64,000 bases of DNA from Anoplolepis gracilipes (lineage: Eukaryota; Arthropoda; Insecta; Hymenoptera; Formicidae). Of the stretch, positions 1 to 13,134 are shown in pieces (within the stretch, counting starts at the first letter, position 1; every line of letters starts with the position of its first letter). The DNA lies in contig NC_132977.1 in the NCBI RefSeq assembly GCF_047496725.1, positions 8,407,501-8,471,500 on the forward strand. Reading direction: 5' to 3'. The notes beneath the pieces were generated by a model, which did not search any database, was not told where the DNA came from, and worked only from the letters and a program-made list of their open reading frames with translations. Both the position numbers and the translations under genes were made by a program.

Positions 1-8
1 TAATGTGT

Positions 9-73
9 AGTATTTTGTCTCATCTTTCTAATTTCATATTTATATTATTTATTATTTAAATATAAATGTAATG

Positions 74-105
<32 letters not shown>

Positions 106-164
106 AAAATATTAATATATATAATATAAATATAAAATGTGTGAAAAAGATGAGACAAAATACT
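9..164. mobile_element. MITE-like element with 19-bp perfect terminal inverted repeats
   Basis: The left arm (9-27, agtattttgtctcatcttt) is the exact reverse complement of the right arm (146-164). The about 118-bp interior is almost pure A/T, with a (TA)n run at 74-96. There is no coding capacity. The small size, perfect arms and AT-rich filling fit a MITE or a hairpin-forming repeat. No clear target-site duplication was recognised. Confidence 0.5.
74..96. repeat. (TA)n microsatellite
   Basis: Pure TA run inside the element at 9-164. Confidence 0.95.
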
Positions 165-3006
165 CACAAATACTCAAGTTAAAATGTTTACGTATGTTTC
201 AACACAATTGTCACAACATTAGTACGGACGAAACTTCCTTGCGGTAACCACAAACACAGTTACTACATTCTGCTTGTAGACATATGTCGATAGCGCGAAG
301 CAGCTACATAATGTGTGGATTTCAAAAGGTCACTATATATCAGCGGTAAAAGAGGCAGTATATGTGTGGATCTTGTTTATCTATTTTCATGAAAACTTGC
401 TCGAAAGCAAGAGAATCCGTCCGCAGTAGCAGATAAATCAAAACTGGCCACAAAAGTTTTAAGTGCCCGAAAGATGCATTCAGGCAAACTTCATCGCGAC
501 TACAACTCGGCAAGTGGAATCATAAAAAAAAAATTAATCTGGCATATTTAGAATCGTACACACGGCTTATTGTTAGCGGAAATTATATTAAAAGATTCTA
601 TTTTATTACAATCTTACTTTAGCAAGGGCATTGTTCTTATTAATTTAATAAAACACGTACGATGTTTTTTTAATTTAACATAACTACAAGAGTTATAATT
701 ACATTGCTTAATTAAAATTCAGACGATCTCTGACGTTATAAGGATTATATTTACCATTTTACAAAACTCGCTCACTGAGATTTTGCCGCTTTATCGATTA
801 CGGCTTCGATAAAATATTGGATTCGAAGGTATTGCTCCGTACAAAAAAGAAAATTAAATAGTAAAATCCTACTGACAGACCGGATATGGTTTAATCAGAA
901 TTTTAACAAAGCACGTTGAAACGAGAAAATAAAATTTGGAGCAACTCCGATGTCCGCGAGTTACACGGAGAGAGAGAAATATGCGCTAGATAGATTAAAG
1001 CAGATATTACGTAGATTGATTCGACCAGCGGAAACGTACCGGAGAATCCCGAGGCGAAAGAAATTTAAAATTGAAATCCGGTTAAAATGTCAACGATGCC
1101 CGGCTTGTTATCACTTGAATTTTTCAAAGAAAGAATCGGCTGGTAGAGCAATCTAAATCCTTTTCCTCTTCCTCCATTCTCTCTATCGATCTGACACACT
1201 GACTAAGCACAATTAAAGATTTAGCATATTAAAGGAGGCATGAGATGTCTGAATTGAGCGATGAAATCACCGGGAATCAACGAATTTTGTTGGTTCTCCC
1301 CATTTCTCCATTATTTCATTATTGACTTTATAAATCCTTCGTAAATTGATTGCATACTCTTTCTCTTTGAATTCTAATTGTTTTTACTCAAATATAATCA
1401 TTTTTATCTCTTCACAGAAATATCCAGGAAAAAGTGAAGAGAAAGATGAAAGAATAATAAGAGAAAGCACGGTGGGATACGATATTAGAAGTAACGGGTG
1501 CAGTCATGCCATTCTTATTACCCGCCATGTATTTCAGCTAACATTATATTACGCTCCTTTGTGCGGGCCAGCCATGGTTACAATCGTTTAGGCTGTCTTT
1601 TCCTGCCATCCTGTTCCTCATCCATCTTTCTTCTCTTCCTTGTTCATGTTTACTTATCGTACATGCATTATTATCCGATGGAATTAGGGCTCATTAGTGT
1701 ATTTAGACAATAATGTAAGATATGAGATAATGTCCGTATTATGTTAATATTTAATTAATAAAACTAGAAATTTTGACGTAATTTTGATTAATTGTTTAAA
1801 AATATCTTATTGAAATTTTATTTCTCAGTAAACTGAAACTTATTAGAAAAATATATATAGTGCTCTCAGCAATGCTTATCTCTATCGAATCAATGATTTT
1901 AAAAAGCTATATGTCGTGCATATCCTGTGCATTTGACACATGATCTTTTTCATTCTCGTCATCTTGCATTTCTATTTTCTTTTGGAATCGCGATGTATCG
2001 AGTTCTAGCATAAAAGCAAACGGATATCTATGCTACGAGTTATAAAAGACAACGATGTTTGTAATAGTAAAATCTTTGAGAACGATAAATATAAATGGTA
2101 ATATCTGTAACATGAATATTTAATTTGCACGTATTTTTTGAATTTTATCATGCAGATATAGTCTCCAATCGTTCAAGTTACATGTTAATCTATGATTAAT
2201 ATATACATAATGTATTTATTAATAATTTATTTTTTGTTTTCTATTTTTTTAATTTTTTTTTATTTCCCACGACAATATATAATCATAAAATCTTAAAATT
2301 GCGTTTTTGATGTAATTTTTTTATTTCTTTAAATTTGTCGTTCTCTTTTTTGTCTTTACTCGTATTCTCGTTATCTCGCTGTATTTTTCTTTTTTGGCAT
2401 TGTCTTTCAACTCTTTGCATCATCAAGCTTACAGGATTAGGGCCTACGTAAGTAAAGTCTGGCGTTAAAGGATGGAAACCGTTGATCCTGAGGATCAAGA
2501 GGATATGCTCTCTCCTATTAACGTTTTTCCGTGCGCGAACTCCATTCGCGATATACCTTTTCACTAAGGCTCGCGCAGTTTCTCATTAACGTAAATATTA
2601 TAGAATTCATCACGTAATTACTATTACTATTATAAAAGAAAATAAATTCCAATGAGACAAAGGGAAAATACTTTTGAGACTAACGTGAGAAGTTATAAAT
2701 CTAAAGTATTTCGTGCAATATTACCAAGATCTTGCAATCGTAATTGTTGCGTTCTTATTATTCTTTATCCAACAAGATCAGAACTTTATTTTAATGATCA
2801 AAGTATTGCATAAAAGTCGAAGAAAATTTAACTTTTCTGTAACGTTAAAACATCATTCTGCGCGTACGGTGAAATAAAGAGTAAAGAAAATTTATTACAT
2901 GTATAATAATAGTCATATAATGTGCTATTTGATGAAAAATAGTACACCGCATCATTACAATATATACAAAACATATGCATATAATTTTAATATTTGTGCA
3001 TATTTC

Positions 3007-3057
3007 TTCCCGTTTTTCCAGGCAATAGAATGATTCTATTGCCTGGAAAAACGGGAA
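3007..3057. repeat. Perfect 24-bp inverted repeat with a 3-nt loop
   Basis: Arms 3007-3030 and 3034-3057 are exact reverse complements separated only by tga. The arms contain the ccaggcaatagaa word. There is no flanking gene and the hairpin core is not part of a microsatellite. Confidence 0.9.
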
Positions 3058-3257
3058 TTTTTTTACATTTAAACAAAATTGTTCCACACGCATTTATTGC
3101 AATTTTTGCGTGTATTTTGGCGGCTATTTGTTCGGCCGACAAACGTCGCGAATTTTTTTAACGTTTTTAACGTTAAGGAGTATCCAAGTGTCGATACGAA
3201 TACTGGCGAATATAAAGGAGAGATTTAATAATTGCAATTTCGTCAGAAATGATAATT

Positions 3258-3290
3258 GGGGGAGGGGGGGGGGGAGGAGGGAAGAGGAGG
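3258..3290 (+). repeat. G-rich tract with quadruplex potential
   Basis: G5-A-G11-A-GG-A-GGG followed by GA-rich sequence. Enough G-runs on the plus strand to satisfy the usual four-run quadruplex pattern. Confidence 0.6.
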
Positions 3291-3916
3291 AAAGTGAACA
3301 TGGCGCGCGAACGAGCGTCGGAAGTGCCAAATTGAAAGACGGATGTTAGTTTCATTATACATATCTATCAATCCGCGAAAAAGTCTATTAACACATAACA
3401 TTTTTTACATGGTAATTTTGTTATTTTGTGCGGCGACACATAAGTGGAAATAGTACCGACATAGATTTCGTGTATCAATAAACGTAATATATATCGAAAG
3501 CGGGAGTGTCGTGTAAAATGTCGCGCGAATGTTTTGTGAATGCTTCTGAAGATGCAATTACAGATTAGGAGAAAATAAACAGACCTGGGATTGCATCAGG
3601 CTTTGTGGGAACAGTTAGATGATTTATTATGTATATAAGGTAATTTATTATGTATTATTCGTGGAATAAAATTTTTTTGTCGCAGTTATCGTGACATATT
3701 CTTTGTAATTTTTAATGATAAAAAAATGGAAATTTTGTACAAGTAAAAAAATTATCTTATGAAAGTTATTCAGGTTTTACATTTTAGTTACATTTACAAA
3801 TCTGGTACTTAAAACTTAAGAGGCTTTATGTTTTTCCTCCGTATAAATGAAAAGCATTAGAAAACGCATATAATACAAATATTTATTTTAGAGAAAGTTG
3901 TATTAAAAAGTCTTGA

Positions 3917-3995
3917 AAATATTCTTTTTGCTTGGAATTTTTAACAAAAATATCTGGAAAATCAATGAATTTTCAGGGAATTTTTTTATAAGATT
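3917..3995. repeat. CTGGAAAA/CAGGGAATTTT-type dispersed repeat
   Basis: Shares the tatctggaaaatcaatgaat and cagggaattttttt words with 41531-41670; otherwise diverged. Confidence 0.35.
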
Positions 3996-6900
3996 TGAGT
4001 AAACACTCTGGTCTTTTCTAAAATATTTACGAAACTGATATTTATATTATTTTTTTTCCAGACAATGTTATATACATTTATTGTTGTATTGGAATATAAA
4101 GTTGTGATATATAACAAAAAAACTTCAATTATATATATAAAATATAAAACACAAATTTTATCGCAGCATATATATTCGTAAGGTTCTCCGTTAGTTTGTT
4201 TGTTGTATTTTATATTTTGATTAAATTTATATTTGTTGAAACAATAGGTACATTCACATTATAACTCACTTTCTCTCTCTTTTTCTCGCCCTCTCTTCTT
4301 ACGCATACACAAACTACGTATTTTATGTCTTTAATTTTGATACAATTGAATTTGTTTGATATTTTTTGTGAATATTATATTGCTGTAAAAAATGCAATAT
4401 TTTTTTTCTGTAACTTTTTCTTATGTAATAGGGAAAGCAACGGTATACCCGTTATTTCAGAATATACATGAAATCTTGGTACGTGAAAGCGTAATGCTAT
4501 GCGTAAGAGAAGTCACGTACCGGAAATAAAATATAATCTTGGGTAAAGCTACCAAGACGTGCTACTTAGGGAGGACACAAAGTACCGCGATTGAAACGGT
4601 TTAAGAAGTAATTACAAAGTTAGGAACAAAATTCTCCCAGTTGAATATATTTCATCCGCTATGAGTTAGAATACAAATTAATGCTTACATTTCTAAATCT
4701 GAAATGTTTAATGCATATGCGTTTTAATACATAAGCATTTGTCAATATATTGTAATGTAGCGTTTATTTAGCTAATTGCTACTATACTAGCATTAATTTA
4801 TGTTGCATTAAGTTCGATTAATCCCGCGTTTTAATATTACGTTTGATATTACGTGGATGTCACATATTAATGCGATATTAATTACGATGAGTGCCATGTT
4901 ATACTGGTAGCAATTAAATCATTAACATAATCGCATTATAATCTAATAATGTTAATTTAATAATTGAATTTCTCAATTATTTAAGTATTACTTTTCTACT
5001 GACGATTTATTACATAACTTTAACAAGTTTAATTTCTCATCTCATTAAAACATAAAAATGAATCATAACTCAGCAATTATTAGAGAAATAAAAATTTAGC
5101 AAAGTATTATTCGCTGATTTTAAATTAATAGAAAATTTCAAGAAATATTGTAAGAGTTTTAAGTGAATTTTCTTGACATAAATGCGCTTGAATAAAGATC
5201 ATACCGCTTTACTTAACGATCTGTAATTACGAATATTACTCTGTAAGAATCTTTAGTCATTTATTAAATTAATCCATCGAGCATTTGTTGATTTTCTGCA
5301 GTAATTCTGCATTATACTACAATACTCAAACGGCTTGCCCTACATAACGTAATTCTTCGCGAGAACCGCCATGTTATTAATTAGTTGATGTAATACAGAG
5401 TACAGAGACATAATGAACAAAACATAAACGAAGTTTATGAGTTATTAGTAGTTGGAGTTTCTTATCGTGAAAAAATCTAAGAGACACAGATAGATCAGTA
5501 ATTATCTTTACTTTGTAAGAAGACAATTTTCTTTACAAATAGTATTCATTCTTCGGTCAATTTCTTTTTTATTCCCGGTCCATGAGAATATATACGTACT
5601 TATGAATATGACAGAAATTTTTTGCTTAAATTATATGGGGTAATATTTTTTGTTAGAATCTCGACTTATTTTAATTTGCAGATATGAGAAAAATTTTTAC
5701 ATTTATTTTAAGAATAATAGAGGTAAAAGATAATAGATAAAAAAAGATTATAGAGAAAGAGAGAGGTTACAGACAATATTACATCGGCTTTTGATTATAC
5801 TGCTTTTACGATTACGTAGAACATGTAAACTGAACAAATACGGATTTTACGAACCGCGCATAAATTTAATATTTTTTGATAAACCTTTGACTTTATAAAT
5901 ACTGAATTTTTTAGCAATATGTTGAAGTAATAGTTAAAAGTTTTACGAATATACGATGCGTGTGGTTTTATTCCATTCATAAATTCCATTCGCATCCATA
6001 AATCTATTTTTTAAATAAAATAATTAAAAATTTAGAAGTGTACATACATATATGAACGTGTTAGTATGTTAATCGTTATTATCCATGATTATTTTCTATT
6101 ACCAAGCTTCGTAAATTAATGGCTTTGTGGTATTCAAATTTTACGCTTCAGTAGGAATTTAAACGCACTAAGGGACCGTCAAAGCTGAACGGTGACTGTC
6201 ATCGTAACAATAAATACTTTATCGTAATTACATTTGAACGCGACAGCTACCAAATCTAATTAATCTTCTCTACTTTTTTTTCATGATACACATTGGTTTT
6301 TCTTTATTGCGCGATACGATAGGACAATCTGTTCGATAAAGCGGATATCTTAGAGTGTATAATAAAAATTCTACATGTTGCATCGCAAAATCTTTCTTAA
6401 GATAAAAATATTATTTCATAATTATTAATCGAAGATGCAAATTTGAGAATTCGTGCGAATTACGCCACCCGCGAATTAATTCCTTTGAATGGAAATTGGT
6501 ATTCGGCATTACGAATCCTCAGAACGAGTTATGTGTTCCTAGAATCCATAGCATGCACTTCGCTTCTATTATTTGATCCTTTGTGTTAGTAACAGCAGCA
6601 ACTAGCCGCAGTTACCCTATTGTTCGTCGGATAACCGGATAATCAAATTATCATGTTATTCACCATTTTGCTATATGATACCACAAAGCGGAATACGCGA
6701 ATAACCGTCTTTCCTTAATTAATATCTAATTGCAGATTTTCCTTGAGTTTACAGATTTTTTTTTCGGATAAATACATATTAGGAAAATGATAATTCCGCG
6801 CTCGATAATTTTACAGTTAATTCTCGCCATTTCACACGAACCTCCAACAAACGCACAGACATTTGTGCGGATTCTTTGCAGTTCAAACAGATCGGGAATA

Positions 6901-7575
6901 GTTTTTCGTCATTGATCGCCCTCTGCTGTACGCAAGAGGATCGACGACGACGTTCAAATCCCGTTTATTTGATTACCTCTCGTTTAATCGAGGCATTCGG
7001 CCCGAGAATGGGATTTCACCGAATCGTCCGTCGTGTTCGAGACCTGAGAAGCGCGTTTATATGCGGGAGAGAGAGATGCGATTAAGCTGAAAAATCGACT
7101 CGATTGAAAGCCACGTTTTTCGTTCACGAAAAACGTCGACATCATTTTCCCAGCAAGAATAATCGTGGCCCATCATGTTAGAGTTTATTATCTCAACATG
7201 ATTAAAAATTACATTCAATTTTTTTAAATAAGGAAAATAAAAATTTCTCAAAATGTTATATGAATCTGTCTAAAAACTTATATAGATTTATTCTACAAAT
7301 ATTATCTACCTTTATTAAATGGAGAGGTTCTTTATTTCTGTTTATACTATGCTATAATCATAACAATTTACTAAACACAGCGCAAGGATTGTTTACACGA
7401 TTTGGAAAGAATCTCTTTCCGCCTTCCGTTTCTCGTTCTTCCATTTCATTCAATGAAATATAGAATTAACTCTTATCGTCACTTCTCATTTACTTTCATG
7501 AACGGAACGAAACCTACAAATCCAAAGAGCTGACACATCGTCTTTTTAATTGGTTCGTAGATGAGACAAGTTATT

Positions 7576-7580
<5 letters not shown>

Positions 7581-7622
<42 letters not shown>
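7581..7622. repeat. (GA)n microsatellite
   Basis: Uninterrupted GA run of about 42 nt. Confidence 0.97.
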
Positions 7623-7625
<3 letters not shown>

Positions 7626-8100
7626 TGATGAGAAGAAGAGACCGAACGGGCAAAACCAGAGGAAAAGTTTGTATTAAGATTGCTAATAAGGAGGAAGGAA
7701 TATCAAAAGAAAAAAATATTATTTCTCCTTTATCTTATGTAGAAGACCTATTCTTTCATCTTGTATAGAAGTTCGTTGTCTACCTTCGTGTCAAAGAAAA
7801 AGTTTTTAAATTTGACATTACAAAAAAAAATTAGTATTATATCATCTTGACAGAGGATTTGTTTTAGCAACTTATTCTAATAATTAAACCTTTTACATTT
7901 TTTTCTTCGTTGTTAATAGACATTATAAAGGCTTATCTGAAAATTATATGTAACATTAAGAATTATGATCTTTTAATATATTTCGTATCACTAAATTATT
8001 TTCCAAACACGACATATATACAAACATATTTTCACGATAAACTCTGAATAAGATAATACACCTAAAAGAAACTAATACAACAATATTCGATGATATATAT

Positions 8101-9470
8101 TGGTTGGGAGCAATTTGTACTGGGAAAAAGTAATCAAAACACGTGCGCGGTGCGCGATCTAAATAAACTTGAATTCGATCGTACCGGGAGTTGCGTCTTT
8201 ATTCATGTCTCACGATGCACATCGTTTTTTCGATACGCCCGTCCTCGCGTAGGCGAAACATAACGGTCGGACGAGATTAAATCCGCTATGAAGTCGATCG
8301 CTGCAGCGCGCGGCGAGGCAATAATTTTTAACGGTTCCACGGTTCCGATTTTACCGCGAGCTTGCGCGATATTTTATTACCACTTCGGCAAACAAGCTCG
8401 GCGCTGACTATAGTGGTCGTAGCTATATGAATACACTAAGACTCACGCACGGAGCCGGTTTTGTCACACGAAACTTTCGCCGGTGTCAAGGAACTTTCAT
8501 TCAACTTCCGTACGCCTGTTAGATCGTGTCCCTGGATCGTCGAACCATCTAATAGACTTACACTTACATGGGCGCGCGAGCGCGAGTGCGCAAGTATATA
8601 GTTCCGTACGAGGTGCGGTATGCCTCGGCAGAGTTGATGCTTAGGCGGTTCCTCTTCAACAAGCAGGTACTTTCTACTTCGTCATGTCGTAAACGTGATG
8701 CCTGTAGATGGCAACGTAAACGCAGAATGGGCGAGAGGGTGGCGAGGTACGCGGAGTCGATAGTGCTTTATTGTGTACTGTATCTAATAAGCGTATGCGG
8801 AACTCCCTCGATGCGAATCTTAAGAGCGTCCATGTATACTGGAAAATTCTCAATGCGTCATATATAGATTCCTTAAAGTTTGTTTAAACCGAGATGATTT
8901 AACTGTAATTTTATCAATATTACTTTTCATGTCGATCGATTTTTTTTCTCAAATATTTTCTCACACACGTCATGTTTAGTAAATACGTATTATCGAGATA
9001 TGTCGAAATATAATATATACGGTAACAATACTATTCGCAACATTATTTACAACGAAAACATAAACAATAAAGCGCGCACAGAACGTAACGTGGCACGGTT
9101 GTATTTTGGCATTGAACGTCGCCGAGGGCCGTGAGTTTAGCCGCACGACGTGTAAACGCGCGCACACCCTGGAAATTTGCAAGTAAATGGCAATTAATCA
9201 GTGTCCGTATGAATGGCCCGTTGCCGTTAATTTGTCATTTCGTGCTGCGACAATTTGCATGCGACTGTCCACCGGTCATCGAATTTGCTGTTGCGCCACG
9301 CGTGTAGCAATGGCCATCGGCCAGTTTCTGTTAAGCGCACTCGCATTTACCAAGAGCCCTTAATATTCGTCTACGAGCGTAAAGAGGAATTCCGGTTTAC
9401 GTTCCCGCATTCTTTCGACGTAAAAATAATGGTGAGAGAGAGAATTTTTCTTCTATTCTTATAATATTCC
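8101..9470. other. GC-richer, CpG-containing stretch, no gene seen
   Basis: Open frames of up to 99 codons (8568-8867) reflect lower stop density and show no known motif. A non-coding conserved or promoter-like block is possible, but nothing proves it. Confidence 0.5.
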
Positions 9471-9544
9471 TCTTCTTTATGAAAGATATCTCCTTTCCCA
9501 GCTTTTCGATAAATTTACGGATATTTGAAGCTTCACATTCTTTC

Positions 9545-9564
9545 ATATATATATATATATATAT
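9545..9564. repeat. (AT)n microsatellite
   Basis: Pure AT run. Confidence 0.95.
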
Positions 9565-12141
9565 CTGTCTTTTTTTAGAGCCGCACAAATAGGATTTCAC
9601 GCGATTTATTAAGTGCGATAGCACAAATATAACTGGTTATTTATTAGAAATTGCGCTCGTGTATGGTATATAGATAGGCAACTATTGCGATAAAAATTTG
9701 GATCGCAAGATTAAAAGAGAAGAAGATAGCAAGAGAAATGCAATGAAAAGTTTTATTTTTGTGTATTGAGTTCTCGTCCTCGTCATTCGTCTTTGCAAAA
9801 GCTTCGGTACTTTTTTTTTAGTTCAAAGGGGACTTCTCCTTCCACGCTACCTCGGCTGTCGCCATTCGTGTCGATAGTGAAGAAAATTTCGGAATACCTC
9901 GAAACTTTATCGGTACTCTTTCAGTTAGCCTGAAGCGCGAAAAGCGCTATCCGCGGCACATGAACGGTTTCCCTCGCTCGAAAACTTTTATTTCGCCGTT
10001 CCGCCGACATGGACTACAAGAAAATCGAGAAAAAATGTGCGGCGAAGAGAAAAAAAAAAATACGTACAGAGATTCGTCACTTTCAGTGGCTACTATTTTC
10101 TATGTACAAGTTTTGAAACAGCAAAATATTCTATATATATTTAAAATGCTGTTAATTATAAATGTGTATCTGTGTGTGTGATATTATATATATTTTTTAT
10201 AATTCGGTGCTCAATAGAGAGAGGAAAATTTATTTTCTATTTATTATATTTTTTATTTTTTTCTAAAGATAGAAAAAAAAATGATAATAATTATTTCCAA
10301 TTTATTGTTAGTTTTCTGTTTATTTCAAACACCTTCGTAGCAAACTGATTTAGATAGTTGAAGAATTTTGTTTGCACATAAATTTACATGGAAAATTATT
10401 TGCTTTAAGAATTCGAAAGCCGAAGTATCTTGGTTTTCTAAATACACGTTCGCGTGCTTGAACGAAATGTCTTGCTTCATCTTTACACAACATGTTTTCA
10501 TATTTCGTTGTACTCATCTGAGTTTGCTTCATACGTTTGCATTTCTGTCCTTGTTTCGCATTAAACGTGAAATATTCAATAAAATCCACGGGGATTTCTT
10601 AAGTCCGAATGACGAAGGAGGAGACACGAGAGAGATACGCGGAACTTGCGATGAATCGGCGGGCTCGGTTTAGCGAACTGTGGAAGTGAATTTCTTCTTA
10701 TTCCGAAGTATTCGACTGTCGTCCCATGGCGTACGCCCAAGATCGATTCCCACCGTTTCCACTGTTGACTGCGAATGCATTCGATGTAAAATGCAGAAAA
10801 CGATCAGCGCGGTATACCGTAGTACGAATAGCGGAATGTCAGGGGAAAGAAAGGGAGGAAGAAGAAGAAGGAGATTTTAGAGTTTGAGTTCGAGAATTTA
10901 TGGAAATGTATTTTTCCGCGATGCAAGTGTTGGTTGGCGCGCATTTTTACACGTTTCCTTACAATCACGAATATATTACCGATTTTCTGTAAAAATTGTT
11001 CAACTAACGTTTGACTACGCTCGACTAATAACTGATGAAATCTTTCAATCTTTTTATTAACGATATATATACTATAATTTATATTTTTTTAAATAAATAT
11101 TCTATTTTAGTATCTTTTTATCGCAGCGTGATTATGTAAGGGTATATACAATTTTTGATAAATCTTTCTATTGAATTTGAAATTTGAAATGCTCGCAAAA
11201 AGAAGATAGAAAGTTCTTACGTATTAATTATTAGGAAATTAGGACAACCAACGCTCAAAGTTGAGAAGGAAAATTTTCGATGCTAATTTCTGGTATTACT
11301 TAAAAAAATTTTCTTGTAAAGTGGATAAATTATCATGCTAATTTTCATTTCCCTTAACGCTGTTCGTGCGTGTATAAGCATAAACTATTCTTCCTATGTT
11401 GCTTTTGTCAGAATATTCGCCCACTACTTCTTCGTATAACATTAAACCCGTCTAATTAAATTAATATTTTCTTGTAATACATGTTTTTTCACGTGCAAAA
11501 TGAAAAAGCTTACTCGTTATAATAATTCGTATTTCAAATCTTTTCAAAAGAAGATAATAATGAATAATTTTTAGTGCAAGAATATTTCAATTTTATCAAC
11601 TCTATAACATTATTTCGCAGTTTTTTAATATAATTATATATAATTGTTTTATATATAATAATTATATATAATTGTATATATTATAGTTTATTGACGTGCA
11701 CGTATGTTAATTTTTGTAATTAGAAGCGCCAGTTTATAATGATGCGCACCAAATTTACTTATTAATAACACTTTTTAGTGATATATTGTATAATGTATGA
11801 TTTTATGTTACATTTATATATGATTCTTTGAAGGATGAATGCATGCAAAATATGATTGATACAAGTAGCATTAATATCTCCTTCGTCATCAAAATAATTT
11901 TGTACATCCATTGAATTTAAGTTATGCCATGAAATGTCCGTTACGCGTAAAGTCCGCGAGACTCGGTATCGTAAATTATGATATAGCGAGACAGGGATTG
12001 GGGCGAAATAGCTCGGAGTTGTGTGTAACAGGACGTGCACTTTCTAACTTGATTATTGCTTTCACCACGATATACCATCATTCAGTTTGAGCCATCCGTT
12101 CTTTCAAAAAAAGTTTTCATAAAAGAAAATTGGTTTCGTTT

Positions 12142-12166
12142 CCTCCCCCCCTCCCCCCTCCCCCCC
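12142..12166 (-). repeat. C-rich tract (G-rich on minus strand)
   Basis: C7-T-C6-T-C7. Quadruplex-capable on the minus strand, i-motif type on the plus strand. Confidence 0.6.
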
Positions 12167-12390
12167 GCGTATATCATATTTTCTTTCTCTACAATTATTT
12201 AATAATGTTCTGAGCTATTAATCTAATAAACTTGTTGTATCTCCCTTTCCTTCTAAATTTTGCCACAATTTAAAGATAACGTATATTATTCGATAATCGC
12301 GCAACTATTATTCATTTTAATGTTGTTATAATTTGGCGATACACATCAAGATGAATTGATACAATCAACACTCTGCAGGAGTGTTATTCG

Positions 12391-13085
12391 CGATTATTTA
12401 TGAATTTATGGTATCGTATCAGTCATGCTGTAATCGTCCGCGCGGATAATGCGGATAAAATCTACATCGAAATGCTAAAGCACCCAGCGGCACGAGGTAA
12501 CATGCAATCTCTCGTTTGCTATCGGTTTAATCGATGTCGCTTAATACGTCCGTTACTTTCGCGTTACATTAAATTAATTCCATTACCGACGATCACACAT
12601 GGTGGACGAATAGGAAGGGGAACAGCGTGGGGGGAGGGGAGAGGGAAGGAGAAATATGGCAATCGTTGCGCTCTATTTGCGTCGGTAACGCATAATTTCG
12701 GCTTACTTCCGCTAATGAAGGAATACAAACACACGTGAAAACACATGTACACATTTGAAACCCCCGTACGGTACCTGACGTTGGCCCTGAAATAATATCA
12801 CCAACGTTACCCTCCGGCGGCGCCCTTCGGCGGATCGATCGAATTGTTCCAGGGTGCCCGGCACCAATTCGTTCAATCAATTCCGCGCGGCGTGATTCGG
12901 ACACGGTCCGCGCAAATTATTGTTATATCGGCGATAATTGAGCACGGTCGCCTAATAAACCGTCGTTCGGATCGCCGGCTCTTCGTGGATGGCTTCGGGT
13001 CATGGCAATTACATCGGCAACTATCGTCGGGGGCAACGCCCGGTGCATCTCACCAGCTAGTAGTATTGTATATATATGTGTGTGT

Positions 13086-13134
<49 letters not shown>

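Larger units (their letters stand above)
165..8100. other. AT-rich stretch, no gene seen
   Basis: Apart from the repeats listed separately, only short open frames of no recognisable content. A slightly GC-richer patch at about 6850-7080 contains no identifiable exon. Confidence 0.6.
9471..12390. other. Mixed AT-rich stretch, no gene seen
   Basis: Short AT palindromes near 11630-11700 and the C tract at 12142. No exon recognised. Confidence 0.6.

Noticed and set aside
6952..6963. tRNA T-loop-like word (cgttcaaatccc)
   Set aside because: No A box, no acceptor stem and no cloverleaf upstream.
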